Source of the DNA: Pseudomonadota bacterium
GTDB taxonomy: Bacteria > Myxococcota_A > Polyangia > Polyangiales > Polyangiaceae
NCBI GenBank assembly: GCA_023423895.1
Contig: JAFAER010000198.1
Span: 1-64,000 of the forward strand
DNA: 64,000 bases
Direction of reading: 5' to 3'
Under the pieces are notes generated by a model. It had not been told where the DNA came from. It was given only the letters and a program-made list of their open reading frames with translations, and did not search any database. Made by a program: the position numbers and the translations under genes. Positions 42,050 to 50,172 of this stretch are shown in pieces. Numbering within the stretch: position 1 is the stretch's first letter; each line of letters starts with the position of its first letter.

Positions 42050-42934
42050 GTGAGCTTGCCGTCGGAGACCGAGACACCGTCGTCCTTGCAGCTCCGTCGC
42101 GGCGAGGCTGCCGATCTCGAAGCGCTCGAGACGTACCTCGAAGCGCGCGCCGACACGTGCATGCTCGTCCGAGGCAACCTGCGGCAGGTCGGGCTCGCCT
42201 GGTCGGGCAGGCGGTACGAAGCGCAGTACATGCTCGCGTGGCGCGACGCATCCGTCGTCGGTGTCGTCGGGCACGCGTGGAACGGGATGTTCGTCGTCCA
42301 GGCCGACGAGGCCGTCGCCGAGCTCGCGCGCGCGACCCTCGCGTGGAGCGGCCGTCCGGTCACCGGCTTCGCGGGGCCGCTCGAGCAGGTCGTCGAGGTC
42401 CGGGCCGCGCTCGGTCTCGCCGGGGCGAAGGCATCGCTCGACTCCGACGAGATCTTGATGTCCCTCCGGCTCGACGAGGTGCAGGTGCCGCCGCCGCTCG
42501 TCGACGGCCGCGTACGAGGACGCCACGCGGTCGCCGAGGATCGCGACCTGCTCGTCTCGTGGCGGATCGGCTACACGCTCGAGCTCCTCGGCAAGGAGCG
42601 TGGTCCGGAGGTCGAAGCGGAAGCGGCGGACGTGATCGACGCTGCGCTCGCGGAGGATCGCCTCTGGGTGCTCGAGGACGGCGGCGCTCGTGTCGCCATG
42701 ACGTCGTTCAACGCCATGCTTCCGGACTGCGTCCAGGTCGGCGGTGTCTACACGCCGCCTGCGCTGCGCGGACGTGGCTACGCACGAGCGGTGGTCGCCG
42801 CGTCGCTGCTCGAGCAGCGAGGGCGCGGGGTGCGTCGCGCCGTCCTTTTCACTGCGGGCGCCGATGCGGAGGCCGCATATCGCGCAATAGGCTTCGTAGC
42901 GACAGGCCGCTTCGGTCTCGTCCTCCTCGCATGA
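42050..42934 (+). CDS. GNAT-family N-acetyltransferase
   Basis: The GTG at 42050 is chosen because coding quality begins there; no Shine-Dalgarno is clear and GTG 42044 is equally possible. The protein has ~294 residues. The C-terminal GNAT core has 'VQVGGVYTPPALRGRGYARA', in which the PxxRGRG loop binds acetyl-CoA pyrophosphate, then 'VVAASLLEQRGRGVRRAVLF' and 'AAYRAIGFVATGRFGLVLLA'. The N-terminal half is a second, degenerate acetyltransferase-like fold ('YLEARADTCMLVRGNLRQVG'). The substrate is unknown. It is divergent from the CotH gene. Confidence 0.87.
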   Translation: MSLPSETETPSSLQLRRGEAADLEALETYLEARADTCMLVRGNLRQVGLAWSGRRYEAQYMLAWRDASVVGVVGHAWNGMFVVQADEAVAELARATLAWSGRPVTGFAGPLEQVVEVRAALGLAGAKASLDSDEILMSLRLDEVQVPPPLVDGRVRGRHAVAEDRDLLVSWRIGYTLELLGKERGPEVEAEAADVIDAALAEDRLWVLEDGGARVAMTSFNAMLPDCVQVGGVYTPPALRGRGYARAVVAASLLEQRGRGVRRAVLFTAGADAEAAYRAIGFVATGRFGLVLLA

Positions 42935-43198
42935 AGGAGCGAAGAGCGTCACGCGCGCTGTCATCCGCGACGTGCGAGCCCTTTGGCTCGTCATGAAAGG
43001 GTTCCCTTTGGCCACGGAGGATTGGGTCCAACTGCGAACGCCTCGCCTCCAAAGATCCGCTCTTCTTCATGCCTCGTCGCCCGCGGTCCGTCCCGGCCAT
43101 CGCCGGGTTCTTCAATTGGAGTTTGCTCCGGAGGCGCTTCCTGCTCCTCTGCAATGGCGCTGGCGCGTCTGAGCTCGTCGACGTCCGGCTCGGCATCC

Positions 43199-44086
43199 CT
43201 ACTTCTTCCGGCAGCCCTTGCCGCCTTCCCAGTTGCACGTCGGCGGCCAGAAGTCGTCCGCGCAGTCGGGCGCCTTGCAGCGACAGTCGGTCGGACCGTC
43301 CCATTCGTAGTGCCACGCCTCGTAGTTGAGGCGGCGCGCGCCGACGGTGTCGTTGGTGAGCGCCTCGTCGAGCAGTCGCGAGGCGGTCCGGAAGTCGATG
43401 CCGGCGCCGAGTCTGCTCTCGGCCGCTGCCGAGCACGAGGTCGCGGTCTTGCCCTTCGCGTCGACGAGGACGATGTCGCAGCCCTTTCCTCCGCTGTGCG
43501 CCGAAGCTCCGGGCCACGCGAGCCCCAGCTCGTTCGGGTCCTTGCCCTGAAGGATGAAGTAGCACTCCTTCTTGATGTCGTGGATGCCGTCACGCCAGCA
43601 GTTGTTGACGCGAACCGTGTACCCGTACTCCTTCCGATCCGGCGACGCCTCCAGCCAGGCATCGAGCCGCTCCAGCCCTGCGACGGTCTCCGCGGTCGCG
43701 CGCGCGCCCGAGTCGGCCGTCACGTAGGTCATCTTCGGCAACCGCTCGAGCAGCGGGGAGCTCGCCGCGAGGAGGCCGTCGCCCGTCGGGACGCGCGTGC
43801 AGTGCGCGCCGCCGGACGGCAGCACGTCGCATGCGGCGGAGCAGAAGCGCGTGCAGTCCTCCATGCCGCGGCATGCGACGCCGAAGCTGTTGGTGGTGCT
43901 GTACGTCGCCTCGGTCGGCGCCTTCATGTTCGCCGAGACAGGCTCGACGCGGCTCGCGGAACCTTCTTCGTCCGCTGGAGCCGTCGCCGCCAGGATCTCG
44001 TCCTCATTGGGGCTGGAGCATCCAGCAAGCGCCAGCCCGACGCTCAAGCCGAGGACCGTCGATGAAACTCGATCGAGGGTGAACAT
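43199..44086 (-). CDS. VanY/M15-like D-Ala-D-Ala carboxypeptidase lipoprotein
   Basis: The start is the ATG at 44086, fixed by AAGGAGG at 44096-44102. The protein has 295 residues, with lipobox LALAGC. The M15 zinc site is visible as 'SAHSGGKGCDIVLVD' (SxHxxGxxxD: His and Asp ligands) and 'YEAWHYEW' (the WHxE motif: base and third ligand). Two short Cys-rich stretches frame the domain ('CRGMEDCTRFCSAACDV', 'CRCKAPDCADDFWPPTC'). It would trim peptidoglycan stem peptides in the periplasm. The extra disulfide-capable segments are unusual for the family. Confidence 0.85.
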   Translation of the reverse strand: MFTLDRVSSTVLGLSVGLALAGCSSPNEDEILAATAPADEEGSASRVEPVSANMKAPTEATYSTTNSFGVACRGMEDCTRFCSAACDVLPSGGAHCTRVPTGDGLLAASSPLLERLPKMTYVTADSGARATAETVAGLERLDAWLEASPDRKEYGYTVRVNNCWRDGIHDIKKECYFILQGKDPNELGLAWPGASAHSGGKGCDIVLVDAKGKTATSCSAAAESRLGAGIDFRTASRLLDEALTNDTVGARRLNYEAWHYEWDGPTDCRCKAPDCADDFWPPTCNWEGGKGCRKK

Positions 44087-44473
44087 TGTCGAGTTCCTCC
44101 TTCGAGCGGTCCTGCGGTGCATTCTCGACGCCAAGGCGTGAGCGCTGCCCGTCCGTGTTTCACGTCAGGCGCAGCGGGAGAAGACACATCGAACGAGCGA
44201 TGGTGCGCGCTCCGCTCGCTCGGAAACCGCGCACGGCACGACGGACAAGCTCGCGTTTCTCCGGGCCTCGAAGGGCAGGGATTGCGCTAGATGCGCAACG
44301 AGAAAGATGCGCCGGCTCCTGCTCAACGCTCGCATCGAACGGTGGGCCCCGCATCGGCATAGTGATCCAGCCGGATGAAGGGGAACGGCGCGAGCCGCGT
44401 CCCTGCGAGCGCCATTTTGCGGGCACTTCCCGCTCGGTCGCGGTGGGAACGGGCTGTGCAGTCCCACGCGACC
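44087..44473. promoter_or_regulatory. 387-bp divergent intergenic region
   Basis: This separates the VanY-like gene and the secreted EEP-enzyme gene. It must contain both promoters. Apart from the Shine-Dalgarno at 44096-44102 I see no convincing promoter box, terminator or small gene; a minus-strand frame here is Arg/Ser-rich and looks non-coding. Confidence 0.5.
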
Positions 44474-45508
44474 ATGACGACTTACGGCCCGTCCCTGCTT
44501 CGCCGTGTCCCTCTCTTCGCGTCGGTCATCTCGATCATCGCCCTCGCATCCGGGCTGGCGGGCTGCGCCTTCGATTCGGACGACGAGCTCACCGACGAGG
44601 CCGCCTACGACGTGAAGGACGGCAAGAAGAACAAGAACAAGAACAAGGGAAACGGCGGCGGGAAGAACGAGCCGAAGAACGAGGGCCGTCGGTTCGACGT
44701 GCTCACGCACAACGTCGGCGGGGGCGCGGAGAACGACGACGGCCTCGTGGGCATCAGCTACACGTTCTCCCGCATCAAGGCGACGAACCCCGACGTCGTG
44801 ATGCTCGAGGAGGTCTGCTACGCGCAGTATCAGGCGTTCCTGCAGGCATTCCCGGGCTGGAGCGTTCTCTTCGCCCCGATGACCGAGAACATCGGCGGCG
44901 AGAAGTGTGGCGGGACGCCGAAAGGACAGCTTCTCGCCTCACCGCGCGCGATGACGGAAGCGATCCGGCAGGACCTCGGCGATCCCGACGGCGCGAAGTA
45001 CTTCACCCTCCTCTGCGGTGAGGTGCCGATCCCCAACACGGCTCGGAAGGTCCTCGCATGCGTCACCCATCTTCGCGCGCAGGGCAACGACCCCGCCGCA
45101 GCCGAAGCCGCACGCGACAGGCAGGTCTGGCGCATCGCGAACGCGCTCAACCCGCGCGCCAACTCCGGTCAGGCGGTCGTCATCGCAGGTGACTTCAACG
45201 CGAGCCCAGGAAAGAAGGCGCTCGACCACCTCTATCGGCTGACGCGCTTCGGTAACTACAACGGCGGGAAGTTCGACGAGGCGGATCAGTCCAACCCGAA
45301 CCGTGAGCGCTACGCCAACAGGGAAGACGTCCGCTGCGCTGCCGATGCGTGTCGGAGCGGCGAAGGCACGATGACGAACAACGCCGCGAAGCTCGATCAC
45401 GTCTTCTTCTCGCACAATCGCATCAGCGGACGGATGGGCGCCGAGATCGAAGGTTCGGGAGGCTCGGGCCACAAGCTGTATCGCGCGTGGGCGAAGCTCG
45501 ATCTCTGA
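44474..45508 (+). CDS. Secreted endonuclease/exonuclease/phosphatase-family lipoprotein
   Basis: The ATG at 44474 gives 344 residues. The signal is 'FASVISIIALASGLAGCAFD', followed by a striking Lys/Asn/Gly linker ('KKNKNKNKGNGGGKNEPK'). The EEP catalytic pattern is complete: 'FDVLTHNVGG' (Asn), 'PDVVMLEEVC' (Glu metal ligand), 'LACVTHLRAQ', 'VVIAGDFNASPG' (D-x-N) and 'KLDHVFFS' (DH). It is a surface-anchored Mg-dependent phosphodiesterase; DNase, sphingomyelinase and inositol phosphatase are all possible. The basic linker might bind nucleic acid or phospholipid heads. Confidence 0.88.
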   Translation: MTTYGPSLLRRVPLFASVISIIALASGLAGCAFDSDDELTDEAAYDVKDGKKNKNKNKGNGGGKNEPKNEGRRFDVLTHNVGGGAENDDGLVGISYTFSRIKATNPDVVMLEEVCYAQYQAFLQAFPGWSVLFAPMTENIGGEKCGGTPKGQLLASPRAMTEAIRQDLGDPDGAKYFTLLCGEVPIPNTARKVLACVTHLRAQGNDPAAAEAARDRQVWRIANALNPRANSGQAVVIAGDFNASPGKKALDHLYRLTRFGNYNGGKFDEADQSNPNRERYANREDVRCAADACRSGEGTMTNNAAKLDHVFFSHNRISGRMGAEIEGSGGSGHKLYRAWAKLDL

Positions 45509-45654
45509 TGTGAGTATCCCCGCCGTCATCCGTCCGGGTGACGCTCCGCGGCCGCCGTCCCGCATTGCGCTGGGTGAAGTGACCATTGCCGCGATCGCCC
45601 TCTCCCGCAACGCTGATGGGGCGCGTGCGATGTGCACGTCTGCGGGAGGTCACC

Positions 45655-46425
45655 TTGAACTTCGAGAAGCTGCTCGGTCCGCGATTCATTCCCGTCGCCC
45701 TGTCGAGTCTGGCCGCCGCCGGCCTCGTCCTCTGCCTGACCAAGGAAGCGCGCGCGGATTGGTGTGGCGCCGAGGGCGAGCGCGCGTGCACGCTCGGGGA
45801 GAAGTTCCCGAGCTGCAACGTCAACCTCGTGGAGGGCGGCGGTCGATGCGTGCGTCCGCTCTGCGGCCAAGAAGGACAGCGAGGATGTTCGGTCGTCGAG
45901 CGAGCGAAGATCGATCCGGTGCTCAAGACGCCGGCCGCATACCCGTGTGATCAGAACCTGAAGCACGATTTGCTGAAGAACGTCTGCTCCCACCCGCCCT
46001 GCGGCCGCGAAGGCAGCAACGCGTGCACCGTCTTCGAGCGCGTCCCGAGCTGCGATCTCAATCTCGTCGAACAGGCCGGCAAGTGCGTGAAGCCGCCGTT
46101 GTGCGGCCGCCTCGGTCAGGCCGCGTGCACGGTGACGGTGCGCATCCCGAGCTGCGACGCGGACCTCGTGGAGCGCCTCGGCGTATGCGAGCGCGCAGGC
46201 TCTGCGCCGGCCTCCGCGCCTGCGCCTGCTCCCGCTCCGAAGCCTGCTGCGCCTGCGCCCGCTCCGAAGCCTGCTGCTCCTGCGCCCCCGCCGCCTGCGC
46301 CGCAGAACAAGAGCGCGCCGCCACCGCCACCGCCTCCGGCCACCGGCAAGTCGGCGCCTCCGCCTCCGCCGCGCTCTGCACCTCCGCCGCCGGCGCCACG
46401 CCCGACGCCGCCTCCGCCGCGGTGA
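45655..46425 (+). CDS. Secreted Cys-repeat protein with Pro-rich tail
   Basis: A TTG start at 45655 is proposed: GGGAGG stands 5 nt upstream and it gives a good signal peptide ('PVALSSLAAAGLVLCLTKEA' ending RADW). About 256 residues. Four repeats of ~40 residues follow the pattern CGxxGxxxCTVxExxPSCDxNLVExxGxCV: 'CGAEGERACTLGEKFPSC', 'CGQEGQRGCSVVERAKID', 'CGREGSNACTVFERVPSC' and 'CGRLGQAACTVTVRIPSC'. The last ~75 residues are almost only Pro, Ala and Lys/Ser. I do not recognise the family; it may be a cell-wall-spanning or adhesive protein. Confidence 0.7.
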   Translation: MNFEKLLGPRFIPVALSSLAAAGLVLCLTKEARADWCGAEGERACTLGEKFPSCNVNLVEGGGRCVRPLCGQEGQRGCSVVERAKIDPVLKTPAAYPCDQNLKHDLLKNVCSHPPCGREGSNACTVFERVPSCDLNLVEQAGKCVKPPLCGRLGQAACTVTVRIPSCDADLVERLGVCERAGSAPASAPAPAPAPKPAAPAPAPKPAAPAPPPPAPQNKSAPPPPPPPATGKSAPPPPPRSAPPPPAPRPTPPPPR

Positions 46426-46528
46426 ACGGCGAGCTGGACGACGAGGCCGTTGCGCGGCCAACGCGTCTAGAGTCGAGCTCGCCATCTCACGCGAGACGAA
46501 GGAGAAGCTCGAACGCGTCCGCGATCTC

Positions 46529-47257
46529 ATGCGCCATCGCAATCCCGGCGGCGATCTCGAGACGATCTTCGTTCGCGCCCTCGATCTCCTCCTGGCGAAG
46601 CTCGACAAAGGGCGCCTTGGAAGAACCACGAAAGCAGCTGCAAGGTCGAATGCAGATGGTGCGAAGAGCACGCAGCAGGGTGATGTGGTCATCGCCCATC
46701 GCATCGCCGCGCCTCGCTCACAGCGCGGCGATGCGACTCGCTCACAGCGAGGCGATGCGACTCGCTCACAGCGAGTAGAGGCGACCATTGCCCGTCGAGA
46801 TGACGCGACGAGCTCACCTCCGGACGACGAGCCGTCGACGCGCCGCAGCCACATCCCGCTGGCGGTTCAGCGCGAGGTCTTCGCTCGCGACGGAGAACAG
46901 TGCACGTACTTCGATGTCGAAGGGAACCGGTGCCCGGCGCGCGGATTCCTCGAGCTGGATCACATCAAGGCCAAGGCGCTCGGCGGAAGCGACGAGCTCA
47001 CCAATCTTCGCCTCAGGTGCAAGGTCCACATTCGCCTGCACACAGAGCAGGACTTCGGCCGCGACTACGTCGAGAAGCGGATCCGCTCGCGACAACGGAA
47101 GTCCGTTGCGGCCCACCTGCCCGTGTTCGAGACCGCCGCGCGTGCCTTCGCTCCCTCCGCTGCGGACGTGGTCGAGACCGATGAGACCGACCGCGCTTTC
47201 GGTGGCGAGCACGTCGAGAAGTGGATTGGACGTAGCGCTCGCTACTTGGTGCAGTAG
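46529..47257 (+). CDS. HNH endonuclease, probably 5'-truncated
   Basis: The C-terminal HNH domain is 'IPLAVQREVFARDGEQCTYF', 'RCPARGFLELDHIKAKALGG' and 'SDELTNLRLRCKVHIRLHTE'; the final His/Asn position reads 'KVHIRL' where 'xxHNRL' is usual, so the N is replaced by I. The N-terminal helical part typical of this deltaproteobacterial family continues in frame upstream of the ATG ('RVELAISRETKEKLERVRDL', about 46469-46528) but no start codon is found there. Residues ~62-87 are a tandem repeat. The fragment is likely inactive, or starts at a non-standard codon. Confidence 0.7.
   Translation: MRHRNPGGDLETIFVRALDLLLAKLDKGRLGRTTKAAARSNADGAKSTQQGDVVIAHRIAAPRSQRGDATRSQRGDATRSQRVEATIARRDDATSSPPDDEPSTRRSHIPLAVQREVFARDGEQCTYFDVEGNRCPARGFLELDHIKAKALGGSDELTNLRLRCKVHIRLHTEQDFGRDYVEKRIRSRQRKSVAAHLPVFETAARAFAPSAADVVETDETDRAFGGEHVEKWIGRSARYLVQ
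46711..46786 (+). repeat. Three tandem copies of a 24-bp coding repeat
   Basis: The unit gatgcgactcgctcacagcg plus four bases is repeated about three times and encodes RSQRGDAT-like octapeptides in the linker of the HNH gene. It is in frame, so copy-number change would not break the gene. Confidence 0.8.
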
Positions 47258-48135
47258 TCGAAGCTTGCGCCTTTCGTGCAGCTCCAGCCGGACGGGCAAT
47301 CGGACGCGTCATGGCAACGCTTCGAGCAATACGTCTGGCCGAGGCAGATCAGGCTCTGGCAGTGCGTGGGGAACGAGCACGCTCCTCCGAGGTCGGTGAA
47401 CGAGACCTGCGCGCACGACGTGTTGGTCGATGGCGTCGTGTTCGCCTTGTCTCCCTGGAGACAGATGTTGAACGTGCCGTTCGGGACGCATTCCCAGTTC
47501 TTCGGACATTGGTTTGCCGTCGTGCATCGCTTCGTGCACACGAACGACGGATTCAATCCCCAGCACTGCCCGGACTGGCACTGGGCGGCTTGTGTGCATC
47601 CCTTGCCGAGATCCGTGAACGACGTGTTGTCGCCGCACCCATTCCCGGAGCCCGCGTCGGCCGGTGGTGGTGCGTTGCAGTCGTTTGGGCCTGCGTTCGT
47701 CCCACCGTCCCAGCCACCGCCCGCCTGTCCGGTCCAGCAGGTGCCGAAGCTCTTGCAGGACTTCGGACAGGCGACCGCCGCGTCTTCGCATCGGCCGTTG
47801 GTGCAGTGGCGGGTGTTGACCGGCGGGCCTTGCTCACATTCGCAATACCAGTTGGGGCAGTCGTCTTCGTCGTTGCAGGTCGGGGCGTTGCTCGACGGGG
47901 CTGCGGGCGCGCCGGGGGTGTTCGTGCCTGGCGTCGTGCCGGGGATGGCGCCAGGCTCGTTCCCGCTCGACGGTCCTGTGGTGGTGCTTCCCGAGGATGA
48001 AGCTCCGGTCCCAGATCCGTCAGCTCCTTCGGATCCGCTCGAGCAGCCTGCAGCGATGAAGAGGGGCGTCGTGACGGCGAAGCTGGCCGTTGCGAAGAGT
48101 GTCCTGGCAGAGCGAAGGGGGGACGTCACGGTCAT
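47242..48135 (-). CDS. Cys-rich lipoprotein, unknown
   Basis: The ATG at 48135 gives 297 residues; the upstream frame is shadow. The signal is 'SFAVTTPLFIAAGCSSGS', then a Ser/Thr/Gly/Pro linker of ~60 residues. The body contains repeated 'FTDLGKGCTQAAQCQSGQC' and 'FTDLGGACSFPTHCQSLIC' units, each followed by a CxKRCxxxxxCPxxW(E/S)C block. This ~60-residue duplicated module looks like a small disulfide-rich binding domain. It lies 228 bp downstream of cassette B on the same strand and may be its last gene. Its 3' end overlaps the end of the HNH gene. Confidence 0.8.
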   Translation of the reverse strand: MTVTSPLRSARTLFATASFAVTTPLFIAAGCSSGSEGADGSGTGASSSGSTTTGPSSGNEPGAIPGTTPGTNTPGAPAAPSSNAPTCNDEDDCPNWYCECEQGPPVNTRHCTNGRCEDAAVACPKSCKSFGTCWTGQAGGGWDGGTNAGPNDCNAPPPADAGSGNGCGDNTSFTDLGKGCTQAAQCQSGQCWGLNPSFVCTKRCTTANQCPKNWECVPNGTFNICLQGDKANTTPSTNTSCAQVSFTDLGGACSFPTHCQSLICLGQTYCSKRCHDASDCPSGWSCTKGASFDYCTK

Positions 48136-48363
48136 GGCCGCGCGCAACGCAATCGTCGTGCCTTTCGGTCGTCCGCTGACGTTTCGCGGGCTTTCACGGA
48201 CGCCCATTGCTTCGTGCGCCACGGGTAGCGCCAGGTTGGCGCAAGCGACGCCGCGAAACGCAGCGTCACGGTTCGAGCCGGATGACACCCGGGCTGCGTT
48301 GGAGGGCGGCGCGGCAACGCGTGGAGCGTCCTCACCAGAGTGCATACCGAATGTCGGCTGGCG

Positions 48364-50172
48364 TCAGCGGAGCGGATCGACCGGTACGTTGGTGAGCTTC
48401 CGCAGCGCCATGCCGCCCGGATACGCGTAGCTCGCCGCCTGCCCCCAGCCCCACACCGTCGCGGTGAACGGGCCTTGGCTCTTCATCCGCTGTAGGCCGC
48501 TCTGGCAGACCCCACCGTCGAACTCCTCGCCTGGTCCGAACTTTCGGATCAGATCGACGCGCGTGAACTCGTATTGTCCGCGCGTCCCGACGGGCTTCCA
48601 GTCGGTGAGATCGCCCGCGCACTCGAGCGAGACGTCGTCGAAACGGTCGCCGTTCTTCCGGCGGACGAGCACGAGCGAGCTTTCCTCGTAGGTGGGGTCT
48701 GCATAGAAGCTGTACGAGCTCAGATACTGCGCGGCGGGGACGACGTTCACGAACTCGGGATCCCCCTTGCAATGGTAGTGGCGACTCCCGAGGTAGTCGC
48801 TTCCGTCGCTCGGGCAGCCGCCGGTCATGTACGCCGCAAGGTAGATCGGATGATCAGCGTCCTGTGTACGGACGACGAACGCGTCGCCCGTACCCGACCA
48901 GAACGTCACGACCTCGCCGGCCGAGAGCGTGATCGGTGCGCCGGGCGGCACGACGGGATCGTAGTCGAGCTGCGTGCCGTCGCGCGCAGCGACGATGCGG
49001 TACGGCATCGGCTCGTGTTCGTCGCCGAGGCGCGGCCGATACCCGACGCCGACGTACTCCGAGCCCCATTGGTCGATGGACGGAAGCTGCTGGCTCGCGG
49101 CTTCGCATGCCCACCGGCTCGCCGGGATGAACATGCACTCGTGACCGCCGAACACGCTCGTCGGCTTGTCGGCGACGACGATGCTTCCGGAAAGCTCCTC
49201 AGCCTGGTCGAGCTGCAGAAACTGCCCCTTGTTCAGGCGATAGCTGATGGGAAGCGAGGCCGGACCGCCCACGACGCCGTGTCCGTCTTGAATGTCGCGC
49301 GTCGGACGGATCGTGATCTCGGTGTCGTCTTCGGAAGCAACGATCTGCGTGCTCGGTTTGCCGGGGCCTCCGGGCACAGGCACCCCGACCATCTCCCACG
49401 CGTTGACGATGACGTGCTGCGTCCCCCAGACGGGGACCGGGAAGAGGAGCGTCGCCGAGGGAAGAAAGGACGTTGCGCCGCCGAACGGATAGATCGCCGT
49501 GAGACCGACCGGAACGTTCGTCGTCAGATGGTACGACGTACCGATGCCAGTACCATCAGGGACCGGATCCACGTAGGACGCGGGCACGACGCCGTCGGGG
49601 CATCGGATACCCTCTGCCCCGGGCTCATCGGGACCGGAATCAGAGACGAACAAGATGGCGCTCTCACCGGGCAGAATCGGGCCCTCGTGCGGGAGCAGCT
49701 TCGCGTCGCCCGGGTTGGTCCGAAACACCGCCTTCGAGAGGTCGAGCTGCTTTCCTTCGAGCTCCAGCGCGAGGTCGACCGGGAGCTCCGACGTGTTGAC
49801 GACGAAGGCGGCATAGCAGGAATGACCGTACATCTTCGTGAACAGAGGCGCCTGGAAGTAGAAGTTGCAGCCGTTCGAGCTTCGGTCTGCTGCAGCCGCC
49901 GCGCAGGGCTCCTGGCAGACGCCGCCACCACATGCGAGCTCCGGCTTGCACGTCTCGACGACCGCCTCGGTACACGTGTCGACGACCGAGCGGCCGTCGA
50001 GCGAGCACCGAAGGAGGCACAGTCCTGCGTCGGCGGTCGCAGCGTCCTGACCGAAGCCGTCGGTGTTTGCTCCGAAGCCACCTTCGCGGTCGCTGCACCC
50101 GCCGATGTTCGTGACGACGCAGGCCGTGACGACGTAGACGAGCGACGCTGCGCGCGATCGTGAGAGCTTCAT
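48364..50172 (-). CDS. IgGFc-binding-like surface lipoprotein (cassette B, gene 5)
   Basis: The protein has 602 residues; its ATG overlaps the RCC1 stop by 4 nt. The signal is 'VVTACVVTNIGGCSDREG', then the Cys head 'CSLDGRSVVDTCTEAVVETC' and 'ACGGGVCQEPC', which parallels the copy A head. The main domain has 'FVVNTSELPVDLALELEGKQ', 'VGLTAIYPFGGATSFLP', 'STQIVASEDDTEITI', 'TSVFGGHECMFIPASRWAC' and 'SYAYPGGMALRKLTNV'. It aligns end to end with the protein at 33059-34846. It is probably an outer-membrane lipoprotein mediating binding. Confidence 0.88.
   Translation of the reverse strand: MKLSRSRAASLVYVVTACVVTNIGGCSDREGGFGANTDGFGQDAATADAGLCLLRCSLDGRSVVDTCTEAVVETCKPELACGGGVCQEPCAAAAADRSSNGCNFYFQAPLFTKMYGHSCYAAFVVNTSELPVDLALELEGKQLDLSKAVFRTNPGDAKLLPHEGPILPGESAILFVSDSGPDEPGAEGIRCPDGVVPASYVDPVPDGTGIGTSYHLTTNVPVGLTAIYPFGGATSFLPSATLLFPVPVWGTQHVIVNAWEMVGVPVPGGPGKPSTQIVASEDDTEITIRPTRDIQDGHGVVGGPASLPISYRLNKGQFLQLDQAEELSGSIVVADKPTSVFGGHECMFIPASRWACEAASQQLPSIDQWGSEYVGVGYRPRLGDEHEPMPYRIVAARDGTQLDYDPVVPPGAPITLSAGEVVTFWSGTGDAFVVRTQDADHPIYLAAYMTGGCPSDGSDYLGSRHYHCKGDPEFVNVVPAAQYLSSYSFYADPTYEESSLVLVRRKNGDRFDDVSLECAGDLTDWKPVGTRGQYEFTRVDLIRKFGPGEEFDGGVCQSGLQRMKSQGPFTATVWGWGQAASYAYPGGMALRKLTNVPVDPLR

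Noticed and set aside
44160..44426. Small minus-strand frame in the divergent spacer
   Set aside because: Arg/Ser-rich, no start signal, no family resemblance.
46711..46786. Short tandem repeats as a possible CRISPR array
   Set aside because: Units are contiguous without spacers and lie in frame inside a coding gene.
48574..50163. Plus-strand frame of 529 codons opposite the IgGFc-like gene
   Set aside because: Antisense shadow; no recognisable domain.
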